A stretch of DNA of 64,000 nt from Rhizobium sullae. GTDB taxonomy: Bacteria; Pseudomonadota; Alphaproteobacteria; Rhizobiales; Rhizobiaceae. This document shows, piece after piece, positions 53,067-62,189 of this stretch. The DNA lies in contig NZ_FWER01000010.1 of assembly GCF_900169785.1 (NCBI RefSeq), forward strand, positions 62,001 through 126,000, in the 5' to 3' direction. Within the stretch, counting starts at the first letter, position 1. Each line of letters opens with the position of its first letter. Under the pieces are notes generated by a model. The model was given only the letters and a program-made list of their open reading frames with translations, searched no databases and had not been told where the DNA came from. The position numbers were made by a program, and so were the translations under genes.

Positions 53067-53363
53067 TCACATTTCTTCGCCGAACTTGTCCTGGACCAAT
53101 TGATCCAATGCGTTCAGCGCTTCGGCGGCCTGGTTGCCGCACGCGGATACGAGAACGGTCGTGCCCGGACTCGCAGCAAGCATCATCAAGCCCATGATCG
53201 AGGTGCCGCCGACCGTCATGCCGTCCTTCGAGACTGTAACGGCAGCATCGAATGTTTCGACCATCTGGACAAATTTGGCGGAGGCGCGCGCGTGAAGTCC
53301 GCGTTTGTTGACGATGAGCAGTTCCCGGGAAAGCGCGGTCATGGCGGGGCTTGTGCTCATCAT
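53067..53363 (-). CDS. ptsH: HPr family phosphocarrier protein (regulatory PTS)
   Basis: A 98-residue HPr. The phosphorylated histidine is in NKRGLHARASAKFVQ (His24), and the serine that HprK modifies is in VGGTSIMGLMMLAA (about Ser55). The fold and length are normal apart from a short N-terminal extension. ATG 53363 overlaps the EIIA stop (ATGA); ATG 53360 is one codon later. Together with EIIA-Man and HprK upstream it makes a regulatory, not transporting, phosphorelay; no PTS sugar permease is nearby. The assignment as a Ptr/NPr-type HPr is by context. Confidence 0.93.
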   Translation of the reverse strand: MMSTSPAMTALSRELLIVNKRGLHARASAKFVQMVETFDAAVTVSKDGMTVGGTSIMGLMMLAASPGTTVLVSACGNQAAEALNALDQLVQDKFGEEM

Positions 53364-53761
53364 TTGCCGCTCAGAACGCGGCTGGCGACATTGATGTATT
53401 TCCGCCCGGCCTCCGACGCTTCGACGAGCGCCTTTTCCATGTTGTTTTCGCCGCGTACGCCGGCAAGCTTGATCAGCATCGGCAGGTTCATGCCGGCAAT
53501 CACTTCCGTATGACCGCTGCTCATCACCGAAATGGCGAGATTGGAAGGAGTTCCCCCGAACATATCGGTCAGGATGACGACGCCGTGGCCATCGTCCGCG
53601 CCAGAGACTGCGTGCAGGATATCCTGCCGTCTCTGATCCATATCGTCTTCGGGGCCGATGCAGACCGTCTCGATAAATTTCTGAGGACCGACGACATGCT
53701 CCACGGCATGACGAAACTCTTCAGCCAGCTTGCCATGAGTGACAAGCACAAGTCCGATCAT
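53360..53761 (-). CDS. PTS EIIA-mannose-fold protein (regulatory)
   Basis: A 133-residue EIIA of the mannose/fructose (EIIA-Man) family. The phosphorylated residue is His9 in MIGLVLVTHGKLAEEF, and VVILTDMFGGTPSNLAI (about 65-81) is the family core. No EIIB, EIIC or EIID gene is near, so it probably acts as a phosphorylation-dependent regulator fed by HPr rather than in sugar uptake. Its stop overlaps HPr, and 152 bases separate it from hprK upstream on the same strand. Confidence 0.92.
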   Translation of the reverse strand: MIGLVLVTHGKLAEEFRHAVEHVVGPQKFIETVCIGPEDDMDQRRQDILHAVSGADDGHGVVILTDMFGGTPSNLAISVMSSGHTEVIAGMNLPMLIKLAGVRGENNMEKALVEASEAGRKYINVASRVLSGK

Positions 53762-53913
53762 GATTTAACTGCTCCCAATGGCATATAAACGGTGGCCCCA
53801 ATATCGCAATGCAGCAATCGCGTCCACCGGTGGGGGCACATCTTGGCCATCAAAAGCCGAAGTGCAAGATAAAAATGCAGAGATATGGGGCGAATCCGCC
53901 TGTATAGCAGGCA

Positions 53914-54366
53914 CTATCGACCTATGTCCGGTGCCTTTGCCATCAAAATCGCGAGAGGTACTGTAGCGTTTGCCAGCAAGCGAAGAGCCGGCAGCGAAAA
54001 ATCTTCTGCGAAATGCGCGATGTCGTTGTCGGGCGGGAGGCGATTCTCGCCCGACGCACTGCCGGGCAGCACGGCGTAATGCATCGGGGCGAGCGGGGCG
54101 CTTTCGCATTTGACGATGCCGGTACCGCGCAGTTCGATCAACCCGGAGATTGCGGGAGGACATTCAGCAACGATCTCACCATCGCGTTTCGACAGAAATA
54201 CCTGATCGTCGGCGACCAGCAAGGCAGCCAGCCCCATCCGTTTCGCTTCCGTGATACAAGTGAATGCCAGCATGGATTTACCCCAGCCCGAGGGGCCAAC
54301 GAAGAGCAGACCGGTCCTGTTGATGACGATCGCCGTGGCGTTGACGTTGAAAGCCGCGCCCATCAC
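53914..54366 (-). CDS. hprK: HPr kinase/phosphorylase, short alphaproteobacterial form
   Basis: A 150-residue serine kinase/phosphorylase of HPr. Only the C-terminal catalytic domain is present: the P-loop is LLFVGPSGWGKSMLAF (residues 24-31 at its core), and the PRPSPTG-like N-terminal domain of Firmicutes HprK (about 130 residues) is missing, as usual in this class. It likely targets the serine of the nearby HPr. ATG 54366 overlaps the chvG stop (ATGA), so its expression is tied to chvI-chvG. Confidence 0.88.
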   Translation of the reverse strand: MMGAAFNVNATAIVINRTGLLFVGPSGWGKSMLAFTCITEAKRMGLAALLVADDQVFLSKRDGEIVAECPPAISGLIELRGTGIVKCESAPLAPMHYAVLPGSASGENRLPPDNDIAHFAEDFSLPALRLLANATVPLAILMAKAPDIGR

Positions 54367-56156
54367 GACGACATCGAGACTGCGGGCAGGGCGAGAATGA
54401 AGCGGGCGCCAAGCACTTCAGCCGTTTCCGCATCAACGATGTTTTCGGCGCGCAACGAGCCGCCATGCGCCTCCGCGATCTGACGGCTGATCGATAGGCC
54501 GAGACCGGAATTCTGCCCGAAGCCTTCCGATTCCGGCCGGTCGGTGTAGAAGCGCTCAAAGATACGGTCGATATTTTCCGCCTGGATACCTGGGCCGTTG
54601 TCTTCGATGTAGACGATGCAACGGGACCGCGTGCGAAACAGCCGGACTGTGATCTTGCCGCCTTCATCTGGAACGAAGGAGCGGGCGTTCTCGATCAGGT
54701 TGGTGATGATCTGTCCGATACGAAGATCATGGCCGTTAACAACGAAGCGCGTCTTGATCCCAGGCTTGCGTTCAATCGCGAACTCTATCTGCACGTCCTT
54801 GTTCTTATGGCGAATCTGTCTGGAAACCTCAACCAGATCGCTGAGGAAAGCCTCGAGATCGACGGATTGGGCATCGACACGGGCAAGCTCGGCATCAAGG
54901 CGCGAGGCGTCGGAGATATCGCTGATGAGACGATCGAGGCGGCGGACGTCATGTTGGATCACATCCATCAACCGTCTCTTGGAATCATCCGACTTGGCAA
55001 GCGGCAGCGTCTCCACAGCGCTGCGAAGCGACGTCAGCGGGTTCTTGAGCTCGTGGCTGACGTCGGCGGCAAAACTCTCGATCGCATCGATGCGGTCATA
55101 AAGTGCGGTGGTCATTGCGCGGAGGGCGATCGAAAGGTTCCCAATCTCGTCCTGGCGGGCCGAAAAATCGGGGATCTCCTCGCGCTCCTTCGCGCCGCGC
55201 CGCACGCGGATCGCCGCAGCCGAGAGACGGCGAAGCGGATTGGCGATAGTCGAGGATAGAACCAGCGACAGCAGAACGTTGACGAGCGTCGCCACACCGA
55301 AGACGCGCATAATCGCCAGTCGTTCAGCATGGACGATGTTGTCGATGTCGCCTGCCTGCGTTGAAAGGAGCAGAACGCCGAGAACGGCGCGAAAACGCTG
55401 GACCGGGACAGCCACAGAGACGATCAGCTCACCCTTTTCGGTGGTGCGTACAACGGCGCCGCGCACACCAGTCAGCGCATTCATCACTTCCGGATAGATT
55501 GATCCGTCGCCGCCCGGCGCTTCCTTGTAGACCGGCAGGTTTCCAGGTTGCAACGCCTTGTTGAAGAGCGTCGTAAGCCATTCGCCCCAAGTCTGCTTTT
55601 CCTCTTCGACCGGCGGCAGATTGAAGCGCAAAACCTGGCCGCGCGAATAAAGATGGCGGGAATCGAGAAGCAGGTTGGCATCGGCATCGAAGATGCGGGC
55701 GCGCGTTCGCGTTGGCGAAATTAGCCGCCTGAGAACCGGTGCAACCTTTTCCGGATCGATAGGGAACTCCAGATCCTCATCATTCGGGACAGGCGTAATA
55801 CTTTGCCCGGCCTGCAACTCGAGAAGCTTCTGCGGATCGATCGTGATCGAGTTGGTATCGACGGAAGCCGATGCCGAAACCGCGCCGGCAATGATTTCGC
55901 CTTGCGTGAGCAAGCTTTCGACGCGGGCGTCGATCAGCCCCTCGCGAAACTGGTTGAGGTAAAGAATGCCGCCGACAAGGACGAGCAGTGCTGCGAGATT
56001 GAAAAAGAGAATGCGGCGCGTCAGGCTCGAAAAGACCGCATTGCCGAAGATCCGGCGAATGATGGTGAAGGGATGCGACCAGCGCCTTCCCCTGACACGG
56101 CGGCCGCTCAAGCCTTCCGCATCATCCAAATCCCTTTCCTGCACCAACTGTGCCAA
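54363..56156 (-). CDS. chvG: Sensor histidine kinase ChvG (ExoS)
   Basis: A 597-residue inner-membrane kinase that senses envelope or acid signals and phosphorylates ChvI. Membrane segments lie at about 48-67 and 282-302 with a periplasmic domain of about 215 residues between. A HAMP domain follows (305-355). The H-box is SFAADVSHELKNPLTSLRSA with His368, and EDNGPGIQAENIDRIFERFY and GLGLSISRQIAEAHGG bind ATP. It lies 77 bases downstream of chvI. In rhizobia ChvG/ChvI controls exopolysaccharide, motility and acid response and is needed for symbiosis in some species. Confidence 0.96.
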   Translation of the reverse strand: MAQLVQERDLDDAEGLSGRRVRGRRWSHPFTIIRRIFGNAVFSSLTRRILFFNLAALLVLVGGILYLNQFREGLIDARVESLLTQGEIIAGAVSASASVDTNSITIDPQKLLELQAGQSITPVPNDEDLEFPIDPEKVAPVLRRLISPTRTRARIFDADANLLLDSRHLYSRGQVLRFNLPPVEEEKQTWGEWLTTLFNKALQPGNLPVYKEAPGGDGSIYPEVMNALTGVRGAVVRTTEKGELIVSVAVPVQRFRAVLGVLLLSTQAGDIDNIVHAERLAIMRVFGVATLVNVLLSLVLSSTIANPLRRLSAAAIRVRRGAKEREEIPDFSARQDEIGNLSIALRAMTTALYDRIDAIESFAADVSHELKNPLTSLRSAVETLPLAKSDDSKRRLMDVIQHDVRRLDRLISDISDASRLDAELARVDAQSVDLEAFLSDLVEVSRQIRHKNKDVQIEFAIERKPGIKTRFVVNGHDLRIGQIITNLIENARSFVPDEGGKITVRLFRTRSRCIVYIEDNGPGIQAENIDRIFERFYTDRPESEGFGQNSGLGLSISRQIAEAHGGSLRAENIVDAETAEVLGARFILALPAVSMSS

Positions 56157-56233
56157 CGACAGGCCCTTTCGGAGGGCGCGGCCGTTGCCGGCCTGCGGCC
56201 CTCGACAATACTCATGCGCCGCGCCGTCCGGCG

Positions 56234-56965
56234 TCAGGCTGCTTCGCGGAAGCGGTAGCCCACTCCGTAAAGCGTTTCAATCATATCAAAGTCGGTATCG
56301 ACCATCTTGAATTTCTTGCGAAGCCGCTTGATGTGGCTGTCGATGGTGCGGTCGTCGACATAGACCTGTTCGTCATAGGCCGCGTCCATCAGCGCATCGC
56401 GGCTTTTCACTACGCCCGGACGCTGTGCGAGCGAGTGAAGGATCAGGAACTCGGTCACCGTCAGCGTTACCGGTTCGCCCTTCCACGTGCAGGTATGGCG
56501 TTCCTGGTCCATGACAAGCTGGCCGCGCTCCAACGAACGCGCAAGCTGGGCAGCGCCCGCCTTAGGCGCAGCGCCGGCGCCCGAAACGGCCGTTGCTTCC
56601 CGGCTGGAGGCGCGACGAAGCACGGCGCGGACCCGTTCCACAAGCAATCGCTGAGAGAATGGCTTTGTGATGAAATCATCCGCGCCCATTTTGAGGCCGA
56701 AGAGTTCGTCGATCTCCTCATCCTTCGAGGTGAGGAAAATCACCGGCATATCGGATTTTTGCCGCAAGCGGCGTAAGAGCTCCATTCCATCCATGCGCGG
56801 CATCTTGATATCGAAGATGGCAAGATGCGGCGGGCGCGCGATAAGGCCATCGAGGGCCGAGGCGCCATCCGTGTAGGTTTCGACCTTGTATCCTTCGGCT
56901 TCCAGTGCGATCGACACCGAAGTCAGGATGTTGCGGTCGTCGTCAACGAGCGCGATTGTCGCCAT
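56234..56965 (-). CDS. chvI: Response regulator ChvI (OmpR family)
   Basis: A 243-residue DNA-binding regulator. The receiver domain starts [20 protein letters not shown], with phospho-acceptor Asp52 in [16 protein letters not shown] and the conserved Lys in [12 protein letters not shown]. The C-terminal winged helix (about 145-240) has [18 protein letters not shown] and [19 protein letters not shown] 56965 gives the form shared by rhizobial ChvI; ATG 56983 is possible but the GGAG site favours the later start. It is the first gene of chvI-chvG-hprK. Confidence 0.97.
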   Translation of the reverse strand: MATIALVDDDRNILTSVSIALEAEGYKVETYTDGASALDGLIARPPHLAIFDIKMPRMDGMELLRRLRQKSDMPVIFLTSKDEEIDELFGLKMGADDFITKPFSQRLLVERVRAVLRRASSREATAVSGAGAAPKAGAAQLARSLERGQLVMDQERHTCTWKGEPVTLTVTEFLILHSLAQRPGVVKSRDALMDAAYDEQVYVDDRTIDSHIKRLRKKFKMVDTDFDMIETLYGVGYRFREAA

Positions 56966-57309
56966 GGTGTTCGTCTCCGTCATCTATGCGCATCTCCCGG
57001 AATTTTTGATGTCCCCAGGCCGGCCCCAACGACCGGATGCGCTTATGGAGGATAAAGGTGGAACAAATTGTGGCAAAGATAAAGGGTAGCATTGTCGCAA
57101 TGATCAAAACGGCAGGACACAAGTGTTGCGATAAAAATCGATCCAAAATGCTCAGTTCAAACGATTTAAAATGAATAAAATAAATTTAAATCGATTAAAT
57201 ATTTGATATCATTATATTTTCTTCATTTAGCGCTATTGCTTTTTAAAATTCGTCACCTTACTTTTTCTCTCAGTTTTAACGGCGGGAGCCTTGGGCGAAA
57301 GGAAAAGCC
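56966..57309. promoter_or_regulatory. chvI-pckA divergent intergenic region
   Basis: This 344-bp gap contains no gene. The left half is GC-rich and probably carries the chvI promoter. From about 57120 to 57250 it is strongly AT-rich. It has three CG-centred palindromic boxes (near 57140, 57163 and 57193) and a 9-bp inverted repeat, CGATTTAAA at 57162-57170 with TTTAAATCG at 57185-57193. These lie about 115-175 bases upstream of pckA and probably include its promoter and operators. No transcription start can be fixed by eye. Confidence 0.65.
57162..57193. repeat. Inverted repeat upstream of pckA
   Basis: A 9-bp perfect inverted repeat, CGATTTAAA and TTTAAATCG, with a 14-base spacer. The right arm is joined to AATCGATT (57189-57196), a perfect palindrome of the kind bound by LacI/GalR-type regulators. 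It may be an operator. Confidence 0.55.
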
Positions 57310-58920
57310 ATGGAGACGTTCGGAATTCACAACCCGGCGATAGCGCTGGCGACGATCGGTTTGGGACGCGCAAAAAGCGTCCGCTATAACCTTACCGCCG
57401 CCTCCCTTTATGAAGAAGCGATTCGCCGCGGTGAAGCCGAACTCACGGCCCAAGGCGCCCTTCGTGCTCTGACAGGACAGCATACCGGCCGCTCGCCACG
57501 CGACAAATTCGTCGTCCGCGATGCCAATACGGACGGCAAAATTTGGTGGGACAACAACAAGCCGATGTCGCCGGAGCATTTTGCGTTGCTGCATCAAGAT
57601 ATGCTGGCGCATGCCGTCGGCAAGGAGCTTTTCGCTCAGGACCTGGTCGGCGGCGCCGACAAGAAATACGCGCTGCCGACGCGTGTCGTGACGGAATTTG
57701 CCTGGCACTCGCTTTTCATCCGCAATCTTCTGATCCGTCCGGAGCTTTCTGCCCTTGCATCCTTCGTGCCGAAACTGACGATCATCGATCTGCCGAGCTT
57801 CAAGGCTGATCCGGAGCGCCACGGCTGCCGCAGTGAAACGGTGATTGCATGTGATCTCACGAACGGCCTCGTTCTGATTGGCGGCACCTCTTATGCCGGC
57901 GAGATGAAGAAATCCGTCTTCACCGTGCTTAACTACTTGCTTCCAGCAACCGGTGTCATGCCGATGCATTGCTCGGCGAATGCCGGCCCGGATGGTGATT
58001 CTGCGGTTTTCTTCGGCCTCTCCGGCACCGGCAAGACGACGCTCTCTGCTGATCCGACGCGTACGTTGATCGGAGACGACGAGCATGGCTGGGGCGAAAA
58101 TGGCATCTTCAACTTCGAAGGCGGCTGCTATGCCAAGACGATCCGCCTTTCGGCGGAAGCGGAGCCGGAAATCTATGCGACGACGCAGCGTTTCGGCACG
58201 GTGCTTGAAAACGTGGTGCTCAACGAACGGCGTGAGCCGGATTTCGACGACGGTTCGCTGACGGAAAACACCCGCTGCGCCTATCCGCTTGATTTCATTC
58301 CCAATGCCTCGAAGACAGGCCTCGCCGCGCATCCAAAGACGATCATCATGCTAACGGCAGATGCTTTCGGCGTCATGCCGCCGATCGCGCGTCTGACGCC
58401 GGATCAGGCCATGTATCACTTCCTTTCCGGCTATACCGCAAAGGTCGCCGGCACGGAGAAGGGAGTGACGGAGCCGGAAGCGACATTCTCGACCTGCTTC
58501 GGTGCGCCGTTCATGCCGCGTCATCCGACTGAATACGGCAATCTCTTGAAGCAGCTGATTGGCCGCCATGGTGTTGATTGCTGGCTGGTCAACACGGGCT
58601 GGACGGGCGGCGCATACGGCACCGGCAAGCGCATGCCGATCAAGGCAACGCGCGCCTTGCTGTCGGCAGCTCTCTCCGGCGAACTGGCCAAGGCAGAGTT
58701 CCGCATTGATCCGAATTTTGGTTTCGCGGTCCCCGTTGCTGTCGCTGGCGTCGAAACCAGCATTCTCGATCCGCGCTCCACGTGGGCCAACGGGGCGGCA
58801 TATGACGTTCAGGCAGAAAAGCTCGTCTCAATGTTCATTTCGAACTTCGCGAAGTTCGAGGCACATGTTGATGGCGGCGTGCGCGATGCGGCACCCGGTA
58901 TCAAGGCCGCTGCCGAATAG
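57310..58920 (+). CDS. pckA: Phosphoenolpyruvate carboxykinase (ATP)
   Basis: A 536-residue enzyme that decarboxylates oxaloacetate to PEP using ATP, the first step of gluconeogenesis from organic acids. The kinase P-loop is [18 protein letters not shown] (about 237-254), and [20 protein letters not shown] (about 258-277) binds metal. [13 protein letters not shown] lies near residue 55. ATG 57310 follows AAGGA. In rhizobia it is needed for growth on succinate and similar acids. Its location divergent from chvI and near HprK/HPr/EIIA suggests coordination of gluconeogenesis with carbon sensing, but that is inference. A terminator with an overlapping parS-like site follows. Confidence 0.98.
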   Translation: METFGIHNPAIALATIGLGRAKSVRYNLTAASLYEEAIRRGEAELTAQGALRALTGQHTGRSPRDKFVVRDANTDGKIWWDNNKPMSPEHFALLHQDMLAHAVGKELFAQDLVGGADKKYALPTRVVTEFAWHSLFIRNLLIRPELSALASFVPKLTIIDLPSFKADPERHGCRSETVIACDLTNGLVLIGGTSYAGEMKKSVFTVLNYLLPATGVMPMHCSANAGPDGDSAVFFGLSGTGKTTLSADPTRTLIGDDEHGWGENGIFNFEGGCYAKTIRLSAEAEPEIYATTQRFGTVLENVVLNERREPDFDDGSLTENTRCAYPLDFIPNASKTGLAAHPKTIIMLTADAFGVMPPIARLTPDQAMYHFLSGYTAKVAGTEKGVTEPEATFSTCFGAPFMPRHPTEYGNLLKQLIGRHGVDCWLVNTGWTGGAYGTGKRMPIKATRALLSAALSGELAKAEFRIDPNFGFAVPVAVAGVETSILDPRSTWANGAAYDVQAEKLVSMFISNFAKFEAHVDGGVRDAAPGIKAAAE

Positions 58921-58935
58921 GCCACAAGACATTGA

Positions 58936-58951
58936 TGATTCACGTGAAACC
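58936..58951. other. parS-like site 4 (two mismatches, distant)
   Basis: TGATTCACGTGAAACC differs from site 3 at the last base only, and from the perfect palindrome at two. It lies in the pckA-arfB gap, about 38 kb to the right of site 3, and its right half forms part of the pckA terminator stem. The preserved core TTCACGTGAA argues for ParB binding, but the chance of an accidental match is higher than for the other three. Confidence 0.6.
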
Positions 58952-58975
58952 CGGCGACCTTCGCCGGGTTTTTCT
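58947..58975 (+). terminator. Terminator of pckA
   Basis: A perfect 11-bp stem (58947-58957 with 58961-58971), 3-base loop, followed by TTCTTT. The stem begins inside parS-like site 4. Confidence 0.85.
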
Positions 58976-59016
58976 TTGCATGTTTTAAAATTCCTGCCGA
59001 TATGAGATAGAAGCGC

Positions 59017-59451
59017 ATGGCTAGCGACGCGCTCTATATCAACGACAGGATTACCATCGCTGGATGGGAGCTGACGGAACAGTTCGTTCTGGCTGGCGGT
59101 CCCGGCGGCCAGAATGTCAACAAGGTTTCGACTGCCGTCCAGCTGTTCTTCAACATCGTGAATTCCCCCTCGCTTCCCGAGCGTGTCAAGACGAATGCCA
59201 CGAAGCTGGCGGGCAAACGCATGTCAAAGGAGGGCGTGCTGATGATCGAGGCAAGTCGTTTTCGCAGCCAGGATCGCAATCGCGAGGATGCGCGGGAACG
59301 CCTCAAGGAATTGATCCTCGAAGCCGCCAAGCCGCCACCGCCACCGCGCAGGAAAACAAAACCGACCAAAGGCTCGATCGAACGCCGCCTGAAGGAAAAA
59401 TCCGGGCGGGCCGAAGTGAAGAAGATGCGCAGCCGTCCTGGCGGAGAATGA
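59017..59451 (+). CDS. arfB: Ribosome-rescue peptidyl-tRNA hydrolase ArfB
   Basis: A 144-residue release-factor-like protein that frees ribosomes stalled at mRNA ends. The catalytic GGQ loop is in VLAGGPGGQNVNKVSTAVQL (about residue 28), and the basic C-terminal tail (from about 105, RRKTKPTKGSIERRLKEK) enters the empty mRNA channel. No codon-recognition domain is present, which separates it from true release factors. Its stop is one base before alkB, so the two are likely cotranscribed. Confidence 0.95.
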   Translation: MASDALYINDRITIAGWELTEQFVLAGGPGGQNVNKVSTAVQLFFNIVNSPSLPERVKTNATKLAGKRMSKEGVLMIEASRFRSQDRNREDARERLKELILEAAKPPPPPRRKTKPTKGSIERRLKEKSGRAEVKKMRSRPGGE

Positions 59452-59452
59452 T

Positions 59453-60064
59453 ATGCCGGAGCTTTCGAATGGCGTTCGTCATTTCCCCGAGTACCTTGAC
59501 CGTGCCCGGCAGGAAGAACTCGTCGAAATGATTCGCTCCATCGTCGCCGAAGCGCCGCTTTTCGTGCCCGTGATGCCGGGAACGGGCAGGCCGATGTCGG
59601 TGCGGATGAGCAACTGCGGACCGCTCGGCTGGGTCACGGACAAGGAGCGCGGCTACCGTTATCAATCGACGCATCCGGTCACTGGCATGCCATGGCCGGC
59701 AATGCCGGAGATGCTTCTCGACATCTGGAACGATGTTTCCGGTTACGGAAAACCTCCGCAGGCTTGCCTGATCAATTTCTATTCCGACGATGCAAAAATG
59801 GGCCTGCATCAAGACAGGGACGAGCGGGATCTGACGGCGCCCGTCGTCTCGATCTCTCTCGGCAACAACTGCCTCTTCCGCGTTGGCGGGCTTTCCCGCA
59901 CCGACCGCACGAAGTCGATCAAACTCGCCAGCGGCGACATCGTGGTGCTTGGGGGCGAAGGGCGTCTGTGCTTTCACGGCGTCGACCGCATCTATCCGGC
60001 GACATCGACGCTGCTCAAGCATGGCGGGCGGATCAACCTGACGTTAAGGCGTGTCGATACGTGA
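59453..60064 (+). CDS. alkB: AlkB-type 2-oxoglutarate/Fe(II)-dependent DNA demethylase
   Basis: A 203-residue dioxygenase that repairs 1-methyladenine and 3-methylcytosine in DNA. Iron ligands are His and Asp in GLHQDRDERD (about 118-128) and the distal His in LCFHGVDRI (about 178). RINLTLRRV binds 2-oxoglutarate. NCGPLGWVTDKERGYRYQ is typical of bacterial AlkB. It starts 2 bases after arfB and converges with coaA, 6 bases apart; no Ada-like regulator is nearby. Confidence 0.94.
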   Translation: MPELSNGVRHFPEYLDRARQEELVEMIRSIVAEAPLFVPVMPGTGRPMSVRMSNCGPLGWVTDKERGYRYQSTHPVTGMPWPAMPEMLLDIWNDVSGYGKPPQACLINFYSDDAKMGLHQDRDERDLTAPVVSISLGNNCLFRVGGLSRTDRTKSIKLASGDIVVLGGEGRLCFHGVDRIYPATSTLLKHGGRINLTLRRVDT

Positions 60065-60070
60065 ATCCGG

Positions 60071-61066
60071 CTAAAGTTTCCTGAGCGCGACCTGCTCGAT
60101 AAGGTGGTTCTCGCCTTTGCGCAGGATCAAATCAGCGCGTGGGCGGGTCGGCAGGATGTTCTGCCGGAGATTCTTCAGGTTGATGTTGGCCCAGAGCCCC
60201 TCCGCGATCGAAAGCGCTTCTTTCTCGCTGATCGAGGCGTAGCGATGAAAATAGGAATTCGGATCGCGGAAGGCGGTTTCGCGCAGGCGCATGAAGCGTG
60301 TGACGTACCAGTTGTGGATCAGTTCTTCTTCGGCATCGATGTAGATCGAGAAATCGAAGAAGTCGGAAACCATCGGCACGATCTTGCCGTCGGCAGGAAG
60401 GTCACGCGACTGCAGAACGTTGATGCCTTCGAACACCAGGATGTCTGGCCGGTCGATGATCGTGTATTCGTTCGGAACCACGTCATAGACAAGGTGAGAA
60501 TAAACGGGGGCTTTTACATTCGGCTGCCCGGCCTTGATCGCGGAGAGAAATTTCAGGATGGCGCCTGTGTCGTAGCTTTCCGGAAAGCCTTTGCGCTGCA
60601 TCAGGTTTTCGCGTTCGAGTACCGCGTTCGGATGCAGGAAGCCGTCCGTCGTGATCAGGTCGACTTTTGGGCTCGACGGCCAGCGCCGCAGGAGCTCCTT
60701 CAAGATACGCGCGGTCGTCGATTTGCCGACGGCGACAGAGCCGGCGATGCCGATGACAAAGGGCGTTTTTGTCACGTCGGACAGGGTCAGGAATCGGTTG
60801 CGCTGCTCGAAGAGCAATTGCGATGATTCGACGTGTGAAGAAAGCAGACGCGACAGTGAGAGGTAGATGCGCCGGACTTCGTCGAGATCGACCGGATCGC
60901 CCATCGAGCGTAGTCTCGCGACTTCCTCGGCCGTTAGCGTGAGCGGCGTGTCGGCGCGGAACTTCGCCCATTCCTCGGAAGAAAAGAAATTGTAGGGCGA
61001 ATAGGAATTCGCCTGGAAGTGATCGAGCGCTTCTGGCGCCCCAAGAATTTGCGTCGCGATACTCAT
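60071..61066 (-). CDS. coaA: Pantothenate kinase (type I)
   Basis: A 331-residue P-loop kinase for the first committed step of coenzyme A synthesis. The P-loop is [18 protein letters not shown] (about 107-124), followed by [15 protein letters not shown] and the CoA-binding [17 protein letters not shown]. The start ATG 61066 overlaps the hisE stop (4 bases), so it forms the tail of the his operon although it has a different role. The family usually ends in the histidine-rich or RKL segment seen here. Confidence 0.96.
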   Translation of the reverse strand: MSIATQILGAPEALDHFQANSYSPYNFFSSEEWAKFRADTPLTLTAEEVARLRSMGDPVDLDEVRRIYLSLSRLLSSHVESSQLLFEQRNRFLTLSDVTKTPFVIGIAGSVAVGKSTTARILKELLRRWPSSPKVDLITTDGFLHPNAVLERENLMQRKGFPESYDTGAILKFLSAIKAGQPNVKAPVYSHLVYDVVPNEYTIIDRPDILVFEGINVLQSRDLPADGKIVPMVSDFFDFSIYIDAEEELIHNWYVTRFMRLRETAFRDPNSYFHRYASISEKEALSIAEGLWANINLKNLRQNILPTRPRADLILRKGENHLIEQVALRKL

Positions 61067-61386
61067 GAACTCTGCCGGCTGGCCTTTTCCTTGAGGCCGG
61101 ATTGAGCGGTACGTCGCTCAAGTTCCGCCATTACATCCTGCAACGGAATGCCTGCTATCTTCAATACGACCAAAAGGTGATAGAGGAGGTCGGCCGTCTC
61201 GTAGGTAAGATTGTCGCGATCGTCGGTCACGGCAGCCATAACGGCTTCAATGGCTTCTTCGCCGAGTTTCTTCGCGGCCTTCTGCTGCCCGGCGGCAACG
61301 AGCTTTGCCGTCCAGGATTCATCCGGTGGGGCCTTCGACCGTTCGTCGACGATTTTTTCCAGATCGGAAAGGGAAAATCCGGTCAT
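61063..61386 (-). CDS. hisE: Phosphoribosyl-ATP pyrophosphatase
   Basis: A 107-residue all-alpha MazG-like hydrolase for the second step of histidine synthesis. Metal-binding glutamates lie in [16 protein letters not shown] and [38 protein letters not shown] is the usual helical pair. It lies 14 bases downstream of hisF and overlaps coaA by 4 bases. Confidence 0.96.
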   Translation of the reverse strand: MTGFSLSDLEKIVDERSKAPPDESWTAKLVAAGQQKAAKKLGEEAIEAVMAAVTDDRDNLTYETADLLYHLLVVLKIAGIPLQDVMAELERRTAQSGLKEKASRQSS

Positions 61387-61400
61387 TCTGTCACTTTCAA

Positions 61401-62189
61401 TCAGTCGAGGCGCATCGCGATGCCGTGCGAAGACATATAGTGTTTCGCATCGCCGACGGAATAGGTGCCGAAGTGGAAGATGGATGCAGCAAGCACGGCA
61501 TTGGCATGGCCATCCTTCACGCCCGCGACCAAGTCGTCGAGATCGCCGACGCCGCCTGAAGCGATGACGGGCACGCGGACGGAATCGGCGATTGCCCGGG
61601 TGAGTTCAAGATCGTAGCCGGCTTTCGTACCGTCGCGATCCATGGAAGTGACGAGAAGCTCCCCGGCCCCGCGCGCAACCATCTTCTGCGCAAATTCCAA
61701 GGCATCGATGCCGGTCGCATTGCGTCCGCCGTGGGTATAGATTTCCCAGGCGCTCAAGTTGTCCTGGCCAACGGCTTGGGTGCGGCGCCGCTTGGCGTCG
61801 ATCGAAACGACGATGCATTGGTCGCCGAACTTGTCAGCCGCTTCGGCGACGAAATCCGGGTTGTTCACCGCCGCTGAGTTGATCGAAACCTTGTCGGCAC
61901 CGCAAAGAAGTAGCTTGCGGATATCGGCGAGGCTGCGCACGCCGCCGCCGACGGTCAGCGGCATGAAGCACTGCTCGGCAGTGCGGGAAACGACGTCAAA
62001 AATGGTTTCGCGGTTGTCGGAAGAAGCCGTGATGTCGAGGAAGCAGAGTTCGTCGGCGCCGGCTGCATCATAGGCTTTCGCAGCCTCGACCGGATCGCCG
62101 GCATCAATCAGATTGACGAAATTGACGCCCTTGACGACACGGCCGTCCTTGACGTCGAGGCAGGGGATGACGCGGGCTTTCAGGGTCAT
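61401..62189 (-). CDS. hisF: Imidazole glycerol phosphate synthase cyclase subunit
   Basis: A 262-residue barrel that with HisH turns PRFAR and glutamine-derived ammonia into imidazole glycerol phosphate and AICAR. The acid catalyst is in [16 protein letters not shown] (Asp near residue 11) and the second aspartate in [18 protein letters not shown] (about 130). ATG 62189 overlaps the hisA stop by 4 bases. The ammonia-supplying HisH is encoded two genes upstream. Confidence 0.97.
   Translation of the reverse strand: MTLKARVIPCLDVKDGRVVKGVNFVNLIDAGDPVEAAKAYDAAGADELCFLDITASSDNRETIFDVVSRTAEQCFMPLTVGGGVRSLADIRKLLLCGADKVSINSAAVNNPDFVAEAADKFGDQCIVVSIDAKRRRTQAVGQDNLSAWEIYTHGGRNATGIDALEFAQKMVARGAGELLVTSMDRDGTKAGYDLELTRAIADSVRVPVIASGGVGDLDDLVAGVKDGHANAVLAASIFHFGTYSVGDAKHYMSSHGIAMRLD

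Noticed and set aside
57253..58332. 359-residue minus-strand frame opposite pckA
   Set aside because: Antisense shadow of pckA, covering its first third and upstream region, with no domain or ribosome-binding site.
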